Part shown: piece after piece, positions 33,829-41,556 of the stretch | Layout of the letters: the number at the start of each line of letters is the position of its first letter | Numbering within the stretch: position 1 is the first letter of the stretch | DNA from: Pseudomonas sp. GM80 | GTDB lineage: Bacteria; Pseudomonadota; Gammaproteobacteria; Pseudomonadales; Pseudomonadaceae | Reading direction: 5' to 3' | Length of the DNA: 57,577 nt | Assembly (NCBI RefSeq): GCF_000282515.1 | Contig: NZ_AKJD01000006.1 | Location: 1-57,577 of the forward strand | Program-made: the position numbers and the translations under genes | Notes under the pieces: generated by a model | What the model was told of the DNA's origin: nothing | The model's input: only the letters and a program-made list of their open reading frames with translations | Database searches by the model: none

Positions 33829-33885
33829 CTATTGAGTCGAATGAATTGTCGCGGAGGATTCCGCTTTCATGTCGCTCAAAGGCGA
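33829..33885 (-). other. Com-tail leader before lectin gene
   Basis: A 57-nt stretch nearly identical to the 3' end of the com gene at 34576-34632 (about 90 percent by eye; first 26 nt identical). It encodes SPLSDMKAESSATIHSTQ and TAG but no zinc-binding part lies upstream. TAG is followed at once by GTG AAC AAC ATG, so stop, ribosome-binding site and start are nested. Inner hairpin GCGGA/TCCGC. Confidence 0.8.
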
Positions 33886-33985
33886 TAGTTTTGAAGCTCG
33901 AGGCTTTCTTCCTGAAAAAAGGCAGATTAGGACCTTCGCTCAGTCAAATCAGTTAAACCAAAATTCGCATTGAGTCGCCTAGCCC

Positions 33986-34567
33986 TTAGAGCGGAGCGAC
34001 ACTGACCTTGTCGATAAAGGCAAAGTGAGCATTTGGATTTTGATCGTTCCAGAAGCTCAGAGTGGTTTGAGGCGTGGTTGCAGTGAAGTCGTAGGTCTTG
34101 GTTTCCCAGACAGTTGCATTACTGGTCGCGACAGGGGTGTCGAAGCTGGTCGTTTGTCCGGCAACCTTGACGTTGATGATGCCGTTGCCACTGCGATTCA
34201 CATACGTGGAGTTACCGGCGCTGAAGGTCAAACGGTAACGGGCGCCAACAACAGTGTTGATGTTCTGTTGAATGCCGCCGCCATTCAGATAGGTGTAGTT
34301 GGCGAGGTCAACGCTCATCGAACCATCTGCGGCCGCGGAGTTGCCGATCGCAGCATTGACGTTAATGTATTCAACGCCAGACAGAAAGGTCGTCCAGCCA
34401 GTGACGAAGTCGGCCTGGGCAGGAGTATTGAGGATGCAGTCGTTGCTGCAGCCAGGGGATTCAAAGCTGCCGTTTACTACCAGCTCTGCGCCGAAGGCGG
34501 CGCTACCCGATGCGAGCAAAGCAGCAGCCAATGCGACCGGAGCAAAACCGTTTTTGATTGCTTTCAT
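33986..34567 (-). CDS. Secreted DUF642-like / choice-of-anchor protein
   Basis: 193 residues with an obvious Sec signal peptide (MKAIKNGFAPVALAAALLAS, cleavage after SAAFGA). The mature part is one galactose-binding-like beta-sandwich: ELVVNGSFESPGC opening, YTYLNGGGIQQNINTVVGARY, and a C-terminal FAFIDKVSV, the DUF642 / choice-of-anchor C pattern. Proteins of this fold bind polysaccharides. It lies 8 nt after the full com gene, in the place mom has in phage Mu. Possible role: surface or matrix binding protein made by the lysogen. Confidence 0.8.
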   Translation of the reverse strand: MKAIKNGFAPVALAAALLASGSAAFGAELVVNGSFESPGCSNDCILNTPAQADFVTGWTTFLSGVEYINVNAAIGNSAAADGSMSVDLANYTYLNGGGIQQNINTVVGARYRLTFSAGNSTYVNRSGNGIINVKVAGQTTSFDTPVATSNATVWETKTYDFTATTPQTTLSFWNDQNPNAHFAFIDKVSVAPL

Positions 34568-34575
34568 TTTTGTAC

Positions 34576-34761
34576 CTATAGAGTCGAATGATTTGTCGCG
34601 GAGTGCTCCGCTTTCATGTCGCTCAAAGGCGATCGCTCGAGGCTCATGGCCTTCTCATGATTCAACGTCCCGCATCGGGAACATTTGATCTGGAGCTCGG
34701 TAAACTCACCCACGCGGGCGAGAAGTCTGTTGCATTTTCCACATCTGCATTCTTTCAACAT
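34576..34761 (-). CDS. com: Com-like translational regulator
   Basis: 61 residues from MLKECRCGKCNRLLARVG; upstream in-frame codons have no starts with a ribosome-binding site. CxCGxC and IKCSRCGTLN form the zinc-binding pair of phage Mu Com, a 62-residue protein that binds mom mRNA and opens its translation start. The last 19 codons (SPLSDMKAE...) recur as leaders of the two genes downstream. Com-like genes are frequent in Pseudomonas prophages beside cargo genes. The TAG stop is 8 nt before the DUF642-like start, so the target may be that gene and perhaps the bacteriocins. Confidence 0.85.
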   Translation of the reverse strand: MLKECRCGKCNRLLARVGEFTELQIKCSRCGTLNHEKAMSLERSPLSDMKAEHSATNHSTL

Positions 34762-34910
34762 CTGCAAGTCCGTTTGATTTTCTGCTAGGCTCCGTCCCGC
34801 TCGCGCGAGCAGTGAGGGCCTTGGCTGGCTTGCAGGCTCTATCTGCGATCCGGCGTCTCTTTTGGGTGTTAGCGCACCCTCTGGAGTCGCCCTCTCTTTT
34901 TCCGCGCGCA

Positions 34911-34941
34911 TAAAAAAGCCCCGAAGATATCGGGGCTTTTT
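34911..34941. terminator. Terminator, probably bidirectional
   Basis: Stem AGCCCCGA / TCGGGGCT with a five-base loop, with A6 on the left and T5 on the right, so it can act on both strands. It lies between the late-regulator-like gene and com. Confidence 0.75.
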
Positions 34942-34957
34942 GCTTTCTGGCGGACAT

Positions 34958-34985
34958 AAAAAAACCGGCTTGCTGGCCGGTTTTA
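34958..34985. terminator. Second terminator, probably bidirectional
   Basis: Stem AAACCGGC / GCCGGTTT with flanking A7 and T4. Together with the preceding one it makes a double terminator at the end of the early leftward operon, the usual place for Q-dependent antitermination of late genes. Confidence 0.75.
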
Positions 34986-35048
34986 AAGTAACTTGCCGAA
35001 GGCAAAATACTAACTATGGGGAAATGATGCCCTCAGCCGTGCGGGAAG

Positions 35049-35630
35049 TCAAGCGGCCTCTTTCATCTTGTAAATCACTCCGCCGATTGGACTCAATGCT
35101 CGGGCGTCGATGTCGGAGCAGGCTTCGAAACAAAGCTGCACGAATGGCTCCCAATCACGTCCCCAGGCTGCAGATGTAAGCTCGACGCCGTACTCCCCTT
35201 TCATCCAGGCTCGGAACTGCTCAGGCTTGATCAGCGGATCAGCATTGGCCGATTGCCCACCCTGATGCATGTAGCGATAGCGGCGAAAAACACCCTTGGC
35301 GACATACTCGGCCCGCTCCCGCTTGCTAGCGGTCATGCGCGCTACTCGGGAACATGCCAAGTTAAATACCGCGCCTTCGGCCTCCTCCCTATCGTCATCC
35401 GTCGGCTCAGCCGCATACATTGCATTGCCGAAAGCCCGCAATTGAAAGTGAAGCCGTGCGATAGCCGACTGAATGTGACCGGCCAGCACCGCGTGCATCG
35501 CAGGGTTCGCCGTCGGGCCTCGCTCAGTGCTCTGTACCACTACACCCAATTCGGCAGCATCAGAAGTCTGGCCCGGGGCCGGGTTGTAGTTGCAGTCGTG
35601 CCAAGCTTGGCGCGCGGAATGGATTTTCAT
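35049..35630 (-). CDS. Late-gene regulator candidate (Q position), 193 aa
   Basis: The last gene of the early leftward operon, directly before a double terminator and the late genes, which is where lambdoid phages encode the antiterminator Q. The protein has a basic central part (SRVARMTASKRERAEYVAKGVFRRYRYMH split) and an acidic C-terminus, and no zinc-binding cysteines. I do not recognise a specific family; the Q-like role is by position. It overlaps NinG by 4 nt. Confidence 0.6.
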   Translation of the reverse strand: MKIHSARQAWHDCNYNPAPGQTSDAAELGVVVQSTERGPTANPAMHAVLAGHIQSAIARLHFQLRAFGNAMYAAEPTDDDREEAEGAVFNLACSRVARMTASKRERAEYVAKGVFRRYRYMHQGGQSANADPLIKPEQFRAWMKGEYGVELTSAAWGRDWEPFVQLCFEACSDIDARALSPIGGVIYKMKEAA

Positions 35631-36229
35631 GCTGCCGTCCTCTTCAGTTCCCTTGTTTTCGCCCTGTATTCGGCCTTGATATTTTTGATTTCTTCGACGG
35701 TGTACTTGCGGGGCTCATGAGGCCCTTCCAGCCAAATAACTGTTTCGGCTCCGATGCGCTGCACCAACCGGATGCGGTACTCGACCGCGTTGCCGGACAG
35801 GTTGCGGTTGCACTTCACGCACTGGCGGTGAATGTTCAGCGGCTCGAAGCGCAGCTCTGGACAGGCACCGACGGATCGGTAATGGCCAGCGTCCCAACGG
35901 CTGCCTGTTATCAGGTCGTTATCGTTCGGCATCGAGTCGCAGCTGATGCATGGCAAGTGCGCGTCACGCAGGCGGACGTACTCGTTCACGGCGGCCTGAG
36001 CTTCCCGCAGGTGCTCCGCCCTGCTCTTCAGCTTTTCCTTGCGGACCTGAATATCTCGGCGGTCACTCTGGGCGATGGCCTTGCGGGCTTTGTCATGATT
36101 CTTCGGCGCATCGATCAAGGCGCATGCCGGGCTGCAAACCGCCTGCCCCATACGCGATGGGACGAATGAGGCCCTACAAGTAGAAACGCGGCATTTCTTC
36201 GGTTTTGGCTGCTTCCGTTCAATCGTCAT
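35627..36229 (-). CDS. ninG: NinG recombination protein
   Basis: 200 residues. An N-terminal zinc-binding part (KKCRVSTCRASFVPSRMGQ with VCSPACA) and a C-terminal HNH-like part (CISCDSMP, RWDAGHYRSVGACPELRF, NIHRQCVKCN) are the family hallmarks. Lambda NinG (Rap) is a Holliday-junction endonuclease acting with Red recombination. Lies between NinB and the Q-position gene, overlapping each by 4 nt. Confidence 0.95.
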   Translation of the reverse strand: MTIERKQPKPKKCRVSTCRASFVPSRMGQAVCSPACALIDAPKNHDKARKAIAQSDRRDIQVRKEKLKSRAEHLREAQAAVNEYVRLRDAHLPCISCDSMPNDNDLITGSRWDAGHYRSVGACPELRFEPLNIHRQCVKCNRNLSGNAVEYRIRLVQRIGAETVIWLEGPHEPRKYTVEEIKNIKAEYRAKTRELKRTAA

Positions 36230-36696
36230 GCAGCCTCCTGGCTCAGCAGATCATCGAAGTACACGCCCTCTGGAGCGAAGCGCGCCACAATGCGATCGGT
36301 GTAGGCGATGCCCTGGGCGCGGCTGAAGAGGCTGGTCACTGGGAAGCCGTCCGGGCCGAAGAGTTTGCAGCCGCCCATCATGGCCAGCTTCGTCTCGTAC
36401 GCAAGGTGGCGCATGACGCGGTACCACTCAGCCTGAAACCCGGCGTCCTCGTTCAGCAGGATCTGCACTCCGACGTGCAACTTGCAGTACCGGCGGGCGT
36501 CGGCCTCATCGCCGATCTGAGTCATCTCGGCAATCCGCTTGTACATCGCGAACCACAGCCGGTTCTGGTCGAGCGTGCGGTCCTTTCCCGGGCGCAGCGA
36601 TACGACGACGAACTTCTTTTCGCGGTACATAGTGCTTAGCTTGGTGATGGCTTCGGAGAGCTTGGCCTGACAGTTCACGGAGATTTTGTCAGCCAT
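36226..36696 (-). CDS. ninB: NinB recombination mediator
   Basis: 156 residues of the lambda NinB (Orf) family: KKFVVVSLRPGKDRTLDQNRLWFAMYKRIA is the conserved core split across two segments. Lambda Orf binds SSB-coated DNA and helps load recombinases. The pairing with NinG and the RecT/YqaJ genes on the other arm fits a phage-encoded recombination system. 8-nt overlap with the small gene upstream. Confidence 0.93.
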   Translation of the reverse strand: MADKISVNCQAKLSEAITKLSTMYREKKFVVVSLRPGKDRTLDQNRLWFAMYKRIAEMTQIGDEADARRYCKLHVGVQILLNEDAGFQAEWYRVMRHLAYETKLAMMGGCKLFGPDGFPVTSLFSRAQGIAYTDRIVARFAPEGVYFDDLLSQEAA

Positions 36697-36916
36697 GGGT
36701 GGCCACCTTGTTCGGCAATCCGTTGATCTGCTCGCCGAGTTGCTGTGTCAGCCGTTCGTTTTCAGCCAGCAGCTCCAGTGCAACCTCCTCTACCGTCCTT
36801 TCACCGAGAAACTCATGTAACGCCTCGAGGTTTTGTGTCCACTCTGGGCTACCAGTCCGGTATGCACCAACTTCAGCCCACAGCAGCTTCTGGAGTTTTT
36901 GTTTGTCGATGGTCAT
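36689..36916 (-). CDS. Small hypothetical protein, 75 aa
   Basis: Begins MTIDKQKLQKLLWAEVGAYR and ends in a coiled-coil-like region (ELLAENERLTQQLGEQ). Tightly overlapped at both ends (8 nt with NinB, 4 nt with the 265-residue gene), so it is certainly part of the early operon. Family unknown to me; a helper in replication or recombination is possible from context. Confidence 0.7.
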   Translation of the reverse strand: MTIDKQKLQKLLWAEVGAYRTGSPEWTQNLEALHEFLGERTVEEVALELLAENERLTQQLGEQINGLPNKVATHG

Positions 36917-37710
36917 TGAGCCGCTCTCCTTGCTTCCAATTGTTCGGCCTGCTGAATGAGCAGCGCCCGGCGATCCGCCAGCTCATTGGCTGCCAGAATT
37001 CGCAGTTCTGTTTTTTCTTCGTCCGATGCTTGGCGCATGGCGAGCATCGAATCCTTTACCGCGGCGAGCTTCTCGCGCAGTTTTGGCGAAGGCCGTGCAG
37101 ACTCACCGGTCAGCAGCGCAACGACCGCCCGGCCGTCTTCTGTAACCGGCACGACACTCAAGTCGGCCAAGTACTGCTGAGCGCGCTCCTGAGGGATTCG
37201 CTGCATCTGCACGGCCTTGGTGATCGCCTGGGTGCGGCGGTTGGCGTCGAAGCCGACCGACACGTGCCAATTGACGTTTTTGTTGTCCTCCCGAGCCTGC
37301 CCCACCAAGCGCTCGTAGGCGCTGTTGAACGCCATGCGCGCACCGACCTTGTCGCCGGCCTCGAGAATCGGTTTTGCGGCAGCCAGCGCGAGCTGGATCT
37401 CGTCGGTCAGCACCACCGTTTCGAACTCGTCGTTTGTGGTCATGGCGATCGCCCATGCTTCGTCTTTGCCCGGACGACCGTCAGCGGCCTGCACGCGCTG
37501 GAGAATGTCAGCCATGGCCAGCTTGCCCTTCACCTCGAAACGGCAGGCCTTCAGCGCGGCTTTCACGGTGGGCACTGAATAAGCGCAGAGGTCTTCCGCC
37601 ATCATCGCCGCGGTGCCTGGGTTCATTTCCTGACCCATGGCCTCGGCGGTGGCGCAGATCGCTGCAGCTAGCCCGGCAACCTGTTGGTCATTCATTTCAA
37701 AGGTATTCAT
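36913..37710 (-). CDS. Replication-module protein, helicase-loader position
   Basis: 265 residues from MNTFEMNDQQVAGLAAAIC; the longer frame to 37779 has no good start. It follows the O-like gene, as lambda P does. NPGTAAMMAEDLCAYSVPTVKAAL is a conserved-looking N-terminal helical block, also seen in phage proteins of unknown function annotated near replication genes. The long Arg/Glu-rich C-terminal helix (about 215-265) is coiled-coil-like. No ATPase motif is present, so a DnaC-like loader is ruled out; a P-like loader without ATPase remains possible. Confidence 0.68.
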   Translation of the reverse strand: MNTFEMNDQQVAGLAAAICATAEAMGQEMNPGTAAMMAEDLCAYSVPTVKAALKACRFEVKGKLAMADILQRVQAADGRPGKDEAWAIAMTTNDEFETVVLTDEIQLALAAAKPILEAGDKVGARMAFNSAYERLVGQAREDNKNVNWHVSVGFDANRRTQAITKAVQMQRIPQERAQQYLADLSVVPVTEDGRAVVALLTGESARPSPKLREKLAAVKDSMLAMRQASDEEKTELRILAANELADRRALLIQQAEQLEARRAAQ

Positions 37711-38626
37711 TGCGCTCCCCTGCTTGGCGCTTGGCCAAGACCATTTGCGCGGCCTGCTCGGCGGCGGAGACGTTAGCATCGGTCCGTTCCATCTGGCGTG
37801 CTGTCGTGCCGTTGATGCGCTGACCGGTCACCCACTGGGTGTGGTAGCTCTCGGCGTTGGCCAGCAGTTCGTTGAGGCTGTGGCACTTGCGCAGGACAGC
37901 GGCATCGCTGATTTTCAGGTAGTGCGCGGCGACGTGATGAGCGACATCGGCGCCAAGGCGGTCGACCAGTTGGCCAAGCTGGCCACCGACCTTAGCGTTC
38001 CACACCGGCCAAGCACCGTGGTAGCGCTTGCGGTAGGCCATGGCGTAGTTCGCCCAGACCTTGAAGGTTTTGCAGGATTGGTCTTTGGGGCCAGGCATGT
38101 CGGCGGGAATCTCGACCCGTGGCGCATCGGTGCGATCAACCACCAGCACCAAACCGCAGGGCCGAGACGGCACGACCTCGGCGGGAGCCGGGGTTGCAAC
38201 AGGTTCAATGACCGGTTCATTGACTGATTCAGAAGAGTGACTGGTTCTGGGTGCAGCTCCTGCACTACCCCCTAGTGCAGGAGATTCACTAGGGGGTGAA
38301 CCTGCTACACCACCCTGGTGAATCTGCTGCACTACCCCTGGTGCAGGAGGTGCACCACCATCAAGGGTCAGGAAGTAAACATTCGACGAATTGCCCTTCG
38401 GTCCACCCTTCCTGATTTCCTTGCGCAGCAGTCCCGACTCACACAGCGCGGTGATATGGTTCATGACAGACCGCTTGCTGATTTCGCACTGATCGGCGAT
38501 GTGCTGGTAGGACGGCCAGCACTCACCGATATCGCTGGCATTGTCTGCGAGTTTGATGAGTACCAGCTTGCGCAGGGGATTGCCGACGCGAAGTTTCATT
38601 GCGGCAACCATCAGGCCCATGCTCAT
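37697..38626 (-). CDS. O: Replication initiator, O-like, with winged-helix N-terminus
   Basis: 309 residues. An N-terminal HTH_36/winged-helix domain (about 15-85: KLVLIKLADNASDIGECWPS then SYQHIADQCEISKRSVMNHI) is followed by a Pro/Gly-rich linker (about 90-150) and a conserved C-terminal helical part (FKVWANYAMAYRKRYHGAWP). As in lambda O, the DNA encoding the linker contains the iterons, so the protein binds inside its own gene. It opens the origin and recruits the helicase through the next gene's product. Confidence 0.88.
   Translation of the reverse strand: MSMGLMVAAMKLRVGNPLRKLVLIKLADNASDIGECWPSYQHIADQCEISKRSVMNHITALCESGLLRKEIRKGGPKGNSSNVYFLTLDGGAPPAPGVVQQIHQGGVAGSPPSESPALGGSAGAAPRTSHSSESVNEPVIEPVATPAPAEVVPSRPCGLVLVVDRTDAPRVEIPADMPGPKDQSCKTFKVWANYAMAYRKRYHGAWPVWNAKVGGQLGQLVDRLGADVAHHVAAHYLKISDAAVLRKCHSLNELLANAESYHTQWVTGQRINGTTARQMERTDANVSAAEQAAQMVLAKRQAGERNEYL
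38257..38346. other. Replication origin: four iterons inside O gene
   Basis: Four dyads with arms of CTGCAC-type lie at 38257-38283 (11-bp perfect arms CTCCTGCACTA around CCCCC), 38285-38300 (TTCAC/GTGAA), 38308-38320 (CACCA/TGGTG) and 38327-38346 (CTGCAC/GTGCAG). Their centres (about 38270, 38292.5, 38314, 38336.5) are spaced 22 bp, two helical turns. They fall in the linker-coding part of the O-like gene, as in lambda ori. Confidence 0.82.
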
Positions 38627-39423
38627 GCTGCACCACGCAGTGCTTTGTCGTGAGTGAACAAGCCGTCCCAGTTTTTCTTCATAGGCAGTGCGCCGGCCAG
38701 GTACAGGTCGTACAGACGCACCGCGCCCTTCTTGAGCAAGATCGGCGTGAAGGCAATGAACGGTTCTTTGCCATGGGGAGTGACTTCGTTCTGATGCTCG
38801 GTCATGTACTTGTCGCGGGCGTAGGACGCCACACGGAAGCGCAGACCGGATTGGCTTTCGTTGTAGAGCCAGTTGCGGCCTTGCAGGTACTTACCCACCT
38901 GCATGACGTTGATCCCATTGAGGCCTTTGCAGAATTGGGTATGCGTCATTCCCTCCTTGAACAAGTTCTCCATGGAGTGGATTTTCGATGCCTGGGCTTC
39001 GACCTGGATGGTCAACTGCAGACGCTGCTGTTCCGCCTCGAAGGCAATCTGGATGAGATCCATGCGGGAGAGTTCGCGGGGCTGGGCGATCTGCCCTTCC
39101 AGCACCTGCCAGCGGTCAACGAGCGCCGCAGTGAATTCAGGACTTAGCTGGGCGACCACGACGAAGCTGTCGCGCTTGCCGATGCTGTATTGCTTGAGTA
39201 GAAGCGGTCCGGGGCCGGTGTTTGGTACTTCCTCAAAATGAGGAAGTCCGATAGCACCCCGATCGTGCAGCGTTTCAATGGTTCGCATCACATTGTCATG
39301 TCGCTTATCGACCAGCTCGGCAATCTCGCGGGACGACATGGTGGTACGCGACACGTTTTCAGAACTCGAAAAACGTGTCGCGACGTTGTCGGGGATGTTG
39401 CTGGAATTGGTTTGGCTCTGCAT
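38623..39423 (-). CDS. Rha / KilAC-type phage regulator
   Basis: 266 residues. The N-terminal part holds the pRha motif MSSREIAELVDKRHDNVMRT, then SFVVVAQLSPEFTAALVDRW. The C-terminal half matches the KilA-C/antirepressor C-domain: GINVMQVGKYLQGRNWLYN and the VTPHGKEPFIAFTPIL stretch. Rha-type proteins act in phages sensitive to host IHF, and KilAC proteins often are antirepressors. Placed between CII-like and O genes in the early operon. Confidence 0.9.
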   Translation of the reverse strand: MQSQTNSSNIPDNVATRFSSSENVSRTTMSSREIAELVDKRHDNVMRTIETLHDRGAIGLPHFEEVPNTGPGPLLLKQYSIGKRDSFVVVAQLSPEFTAALVDRWQVLEGQIAQPRELSRMDLIQIAFEAEQQRLQLTIQVEAQASKIHSMENLFKEGMTHTQFCKGLNGINVMQVGKYLQGRNWLYNESQSGLRFRVASYARDKYMTEHQNEVTPHGKEPFIAFTPILLKKGAVRLYDLYLAGALPMKKNWDGLFTHDKALRGAA

Positions 39424-39487
39424 AATCGGCCCTCTCTAGTTTTGCGAATCAGCCGACCTTCTCCGTCGGCTTTTTTGTGCCTTGGAT

Positions 39488-39910
39488 TCAGGCGGCTTTA
39501 ACCGAGGCATCCATCACGTCGAGGCTCTGCCGAACGTGGTTGATCTCTTGGCGAATGAGGGATTTTTCGAAAGCACTGACGTGGTTGTCGTCCAGTGCTT
39601 GGTGAACCGCGATGGTGAGATCGGCGACTTCCTTGCCGACGTTGATCAGCGACTTGGTCAGCGCCTGTGGCTCTGGCGGCGCCTTGGATATCAGGTCGAA
39701 GCCGAACTCATTCGCCAAGGCCTGCAGCGGGCGCATGTCACCGGTATGCAGCAATATCCCGAACAGATGCTCCACGGTCAGGTGGTGAGCGTCGTTGTCA
39801 GGATTGGCGCGCTGAAGCAGGCTGACGTGTGGAACGCCCATCTTCCCCGCCAGAGTTTTTGCTTCGTTGTCCAGCACAGCGCTCTGGCAGGCCCGGAGAA
39901 AATCTTCCAT
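39488..39910 (-). CDS. cII: CII-like regulator (Phage_CP76 family)
   Basis: 140 residues of the family of phage regulatory proteins CII/CP76: MEDFLRACQSAVLDNEAKTL, VPHVSLLQRANPDNDAHHLT and HVSAFEKSLIRQEINHV. It follows Cro in the early leftward operon, as lambda CII does. The family is known from P2-like and lambdoid phages and promotes lysogeny through CI or integrase transcription. Its target promoter here is not identified. Confidence 0.85.
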   Translation of the reverse strand: MEDFLRACQSAVLDNEAKTLAGKMGVPHVSLLQRANPDNDAHHLTVEHLFGILLHTGDMRPLQALANEFGFDLISKAPPEPQALTKSLINVGKEVADLTIAVHQALDDNHVSAFEKSLIRQEINHVRQSLDVMDASVKAA

Positions 39911-39991
39911 TCGTAAAACCTCAAATTTGTTTCCGTGGTGCCCTGCCAGTGCGTGGGCGAGAATTTGATCAGTGAGTTGGCGGCGCTTGCT

Positions 39992-40195
39992 TCAGGCCGC
40001 GGCTCGCTTCGGGCGCGCTGGTATCGGACGAATCTCGTTCGCCTCAATACGCCCATCGTTGTGAAGGGTGATTTCGATGCTTCTGCCGGCTCGAACCATT
40101 TGCGAAATCGCGCTTTGGTTCACGCCGAGAGCAGCTGCAAGCGCGGCTTGAGTGCCGTGCTCTTCTAGGTATTTGCTCAAAGGAATCTTTTTCAT
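39992..40195 (-). CDS. cro: Cro-like repressor
   Basis: 67 residues with one helix-turn-helix, GTQAALAAALGVNQSAISQM (residues 14-33), the standard Cro form, and a basic C-terminal tail. It is divergently transcribed from CI with three operators in the 117 bp between them. Expected to shut off CI and early promoters during the lytic cycle. The start ATG has an AAATTCC-type leader with no strong ribosome-binding site. Confidence 0.9.
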   Translation of the reverse strand: MKKIPLSKYLEEHGTQAALAAALGVNQSAISQMVRAGRSIEITLHNDGRIEANEIRPIPARPKRAAA

Positions 40196-40225
40196 GGAAT
40201 TTCCACGGCTCGTTATCTGCCATGA

Positions 40226-40301
40226 ATAGTAGCAGCGCTGCTTTTTATCAGCAACAAAATACTAGCAGTGCTATTTGCCGGAATATCAGTTCTGCTAATA
40301 C
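40226..40301. promoter_or_regulatory. OR region: PR, PRM and three CI/Cro operators
   Basis: Three operators with half-site TAGCAG: AGCAGCGCTGCT at 40231-40242, TAGCAGTGCTA at 40263-40273 and ATCAGTTCTGCTA at 40285-40297. Leftward PR is TTGCTG, 17 bp, TACTAT (40254-40226), with the first operator in its spacer. Rightward PRM is TTTGCC, 16 bp, TAATAC (-10 at 40296-40301), with the third operator in its spacer; its start would be within a few bases of the cI ATG, so cI mRNA may be leaderless as in lambda. Confidence 0.78.
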
Positions 40302-40311
40302 TCTTGTCCGC

Positions 40312-41103
40312 ATGAAAATACGTCGCCCCCTCACTCCAGAAGAAGTCGCCGAAAGCGTTAGGCTTAAGGCTATCTACGAGCAGCGGAAAGCAGCTGCAAA
40401 AGCGGCTGGGCGCAGCCTTACGCAGGCCGATGTGGCCGAAGCATGCGGATGGTCTGGGCAGAGCGCATTCAGCCAGTACGCAACCGGCAAAGTGCCGATT
40501 AACGTAGAGGCCCTGTTAAAGCTCGCGAAGGCGCTCAATTTTGATGCAAGCGAGGTCAGTTCCCGCCTGATGTCTACTGTTGCAAGCGTTCAGCCTCCAG
40601 AGCGCATCCAGCCGAGCGTTCAGCTGGGCAATATCGAAACGTGGGACGACGACACCCCGCTCGATGACGACGAGGTATACGTTCCCTTCCTTCATGAGGT
40701 TGAGCTGGCAGCCGGCTCGGGCAGATTCGCGATTGAGGAAAGCGCCAACTCTCGCTTGCGCTTCAATAAGAAGGATCTGCGCCACAACGGTGTCCAGTTC
40801 AGCAACGCGCGGTGCGTGAAGGTTGGCGGCAACAGCATGGTGCCCGTGCTGCGCGATGGCGCGACGGTTGGCGTGAACGTGGGGAAAAATTCACTAAGCG
40901 ATCTCGTTGACGGCGAGATGTACGCCATCAACCACAATGGCCAGCTCCGGGTGAAGCAGGTCTATCGCATCCCGACTGGGATCCGCCTTCGCAGCTTCAA
41001 CCGTGACGAGCATCCCGACGAGGACTACACGTTCCAACAGATCCAGGAGCAACATATCTCGATCTTGGGGCACGTGTTTTGGTGGGCCATGTATTCGCGA
41101 TGA
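40312..41103 (+). CDS. cI: CI-like prophage repressor with S24 peptidase domain
   Basis: 263 residues from ATG at 40312 (the longer frame from 40222 would run through the operators). The N-terminal HTH covers about 35-75 (LTQADVAEACGWSGQSAFSQ). The C-terminal S24/LexA-like autoprotease has the nucleophile in GGNSMVPVL (Ser175) and Lys214 in QLRVKQVYR. The likely self-cleavage site is Ala134-Gly135 in ELAAGSG. SOS-induced RecA should therefore trigger prophage induction. Confidence 0.95.
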   Translation: MKIRRPLTPEEVAESVRLKAIYEQRKAAAKAAGRSLTQADVAEACGWSGQSAFSQYATGKVPINVEALLKLAKALNFDASEVSSRLMSTVASVQPPERIQPSVQLGNIETWDDDTPLDDDEVYVPFLHEVELAAGSGRFAIEESANSRLRFNKKDLRHNGVQFSNARCVKVGGNSMVPVLRDGATVGVNVGKNSLSDLVDGEMYAINHNGQLRVKQVYRIPTGIRLRSFNRDEHPDEDYTFQQIQEQHISILGHVFWWAMYSR

Positions 41104-41134
41104 AAACTCTTAAATGTGCACAGGGCTTGGTGAA

Positions 41135-41422
41135 ATGGAGCTTCGAAATAAGATTCATCAAAACGCGGTCGGCTTGATCGCAAAAGCGAATCCAGCGGTG
41201 GTGCGAGAGGCGGAGAACGCCTCAGAAGCGGAGCTATGTGGCTTGAGCCACGAGGATTACAAAAACCTTCGAATCACCAACATACTTACGAGCAAGGCCA
41301 AGTCGCTCGGCATTACTCCTTGGGAGTACCAGCTGAGGCTGGCGGAGGAAATTGGCATGGACGTAGTTTCCATTCGTGCTGAGGATGAACGCGCAGAAGC
41401 AGACGCTTTGGGCCTGAGTTAG
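41135..41422 (+). CDS. Hypothetical protein after cI, 95 aa
   Basis: Begins MELRNKIHQNAVGLIAKANP from ATG at 41135 (GGTGA upstream); an ATG seven codons earlier is weaker. The protein is charged and helical with no known motif. It follows cI by 31 nt in the same direction, so it should be co-transcribed from PRM in the lysogen, where superinfection-exclusion or defence genes are often placed. Function not assigned. Confidence 0.65.
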   Translation: MELRNKIHQNAVGLIAKANPAVVREAENASEAELCGLSHEDYKNLRITNILTSKAKSLGITPWEYQLRLAEEIGMDVVSIRAEDERAEADALGLS

Positions 41423-41556
41423 TTGGAATAGGGGCTAATCCGGCCTGCGTGAAGGCTCCAGGGTTGTGAGGGTGAGTTCTGGCGTAACGCGAGCAGAATG
41501 CCCCCGAACAAGGAAAGACATCGAAATTGGCAGGGACGCATGCCTATAATCAGCCT

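Noticed and set aside
34762..34911. N-terminal extension of Com by 50 codons
   Set aside because: Com proteins are about 60 residues with zinc ligands near the N-terminus; the extension is low-complexity and lies in the terminator region.
38250..38360. Iteron region considered as a transcription terminator
   Set aside because: The long dyad at 38257-38283 has no T run on either strand and lies within an open coding frame; regular spacing with three others points to protein binding.
40222..40311. N-terminal extension of the CI repressor
   Set aside because: It translates the operators and promoters (Ser/Asn-rich peptide). ATG at 40312 fits the lambda-like leaderless start.
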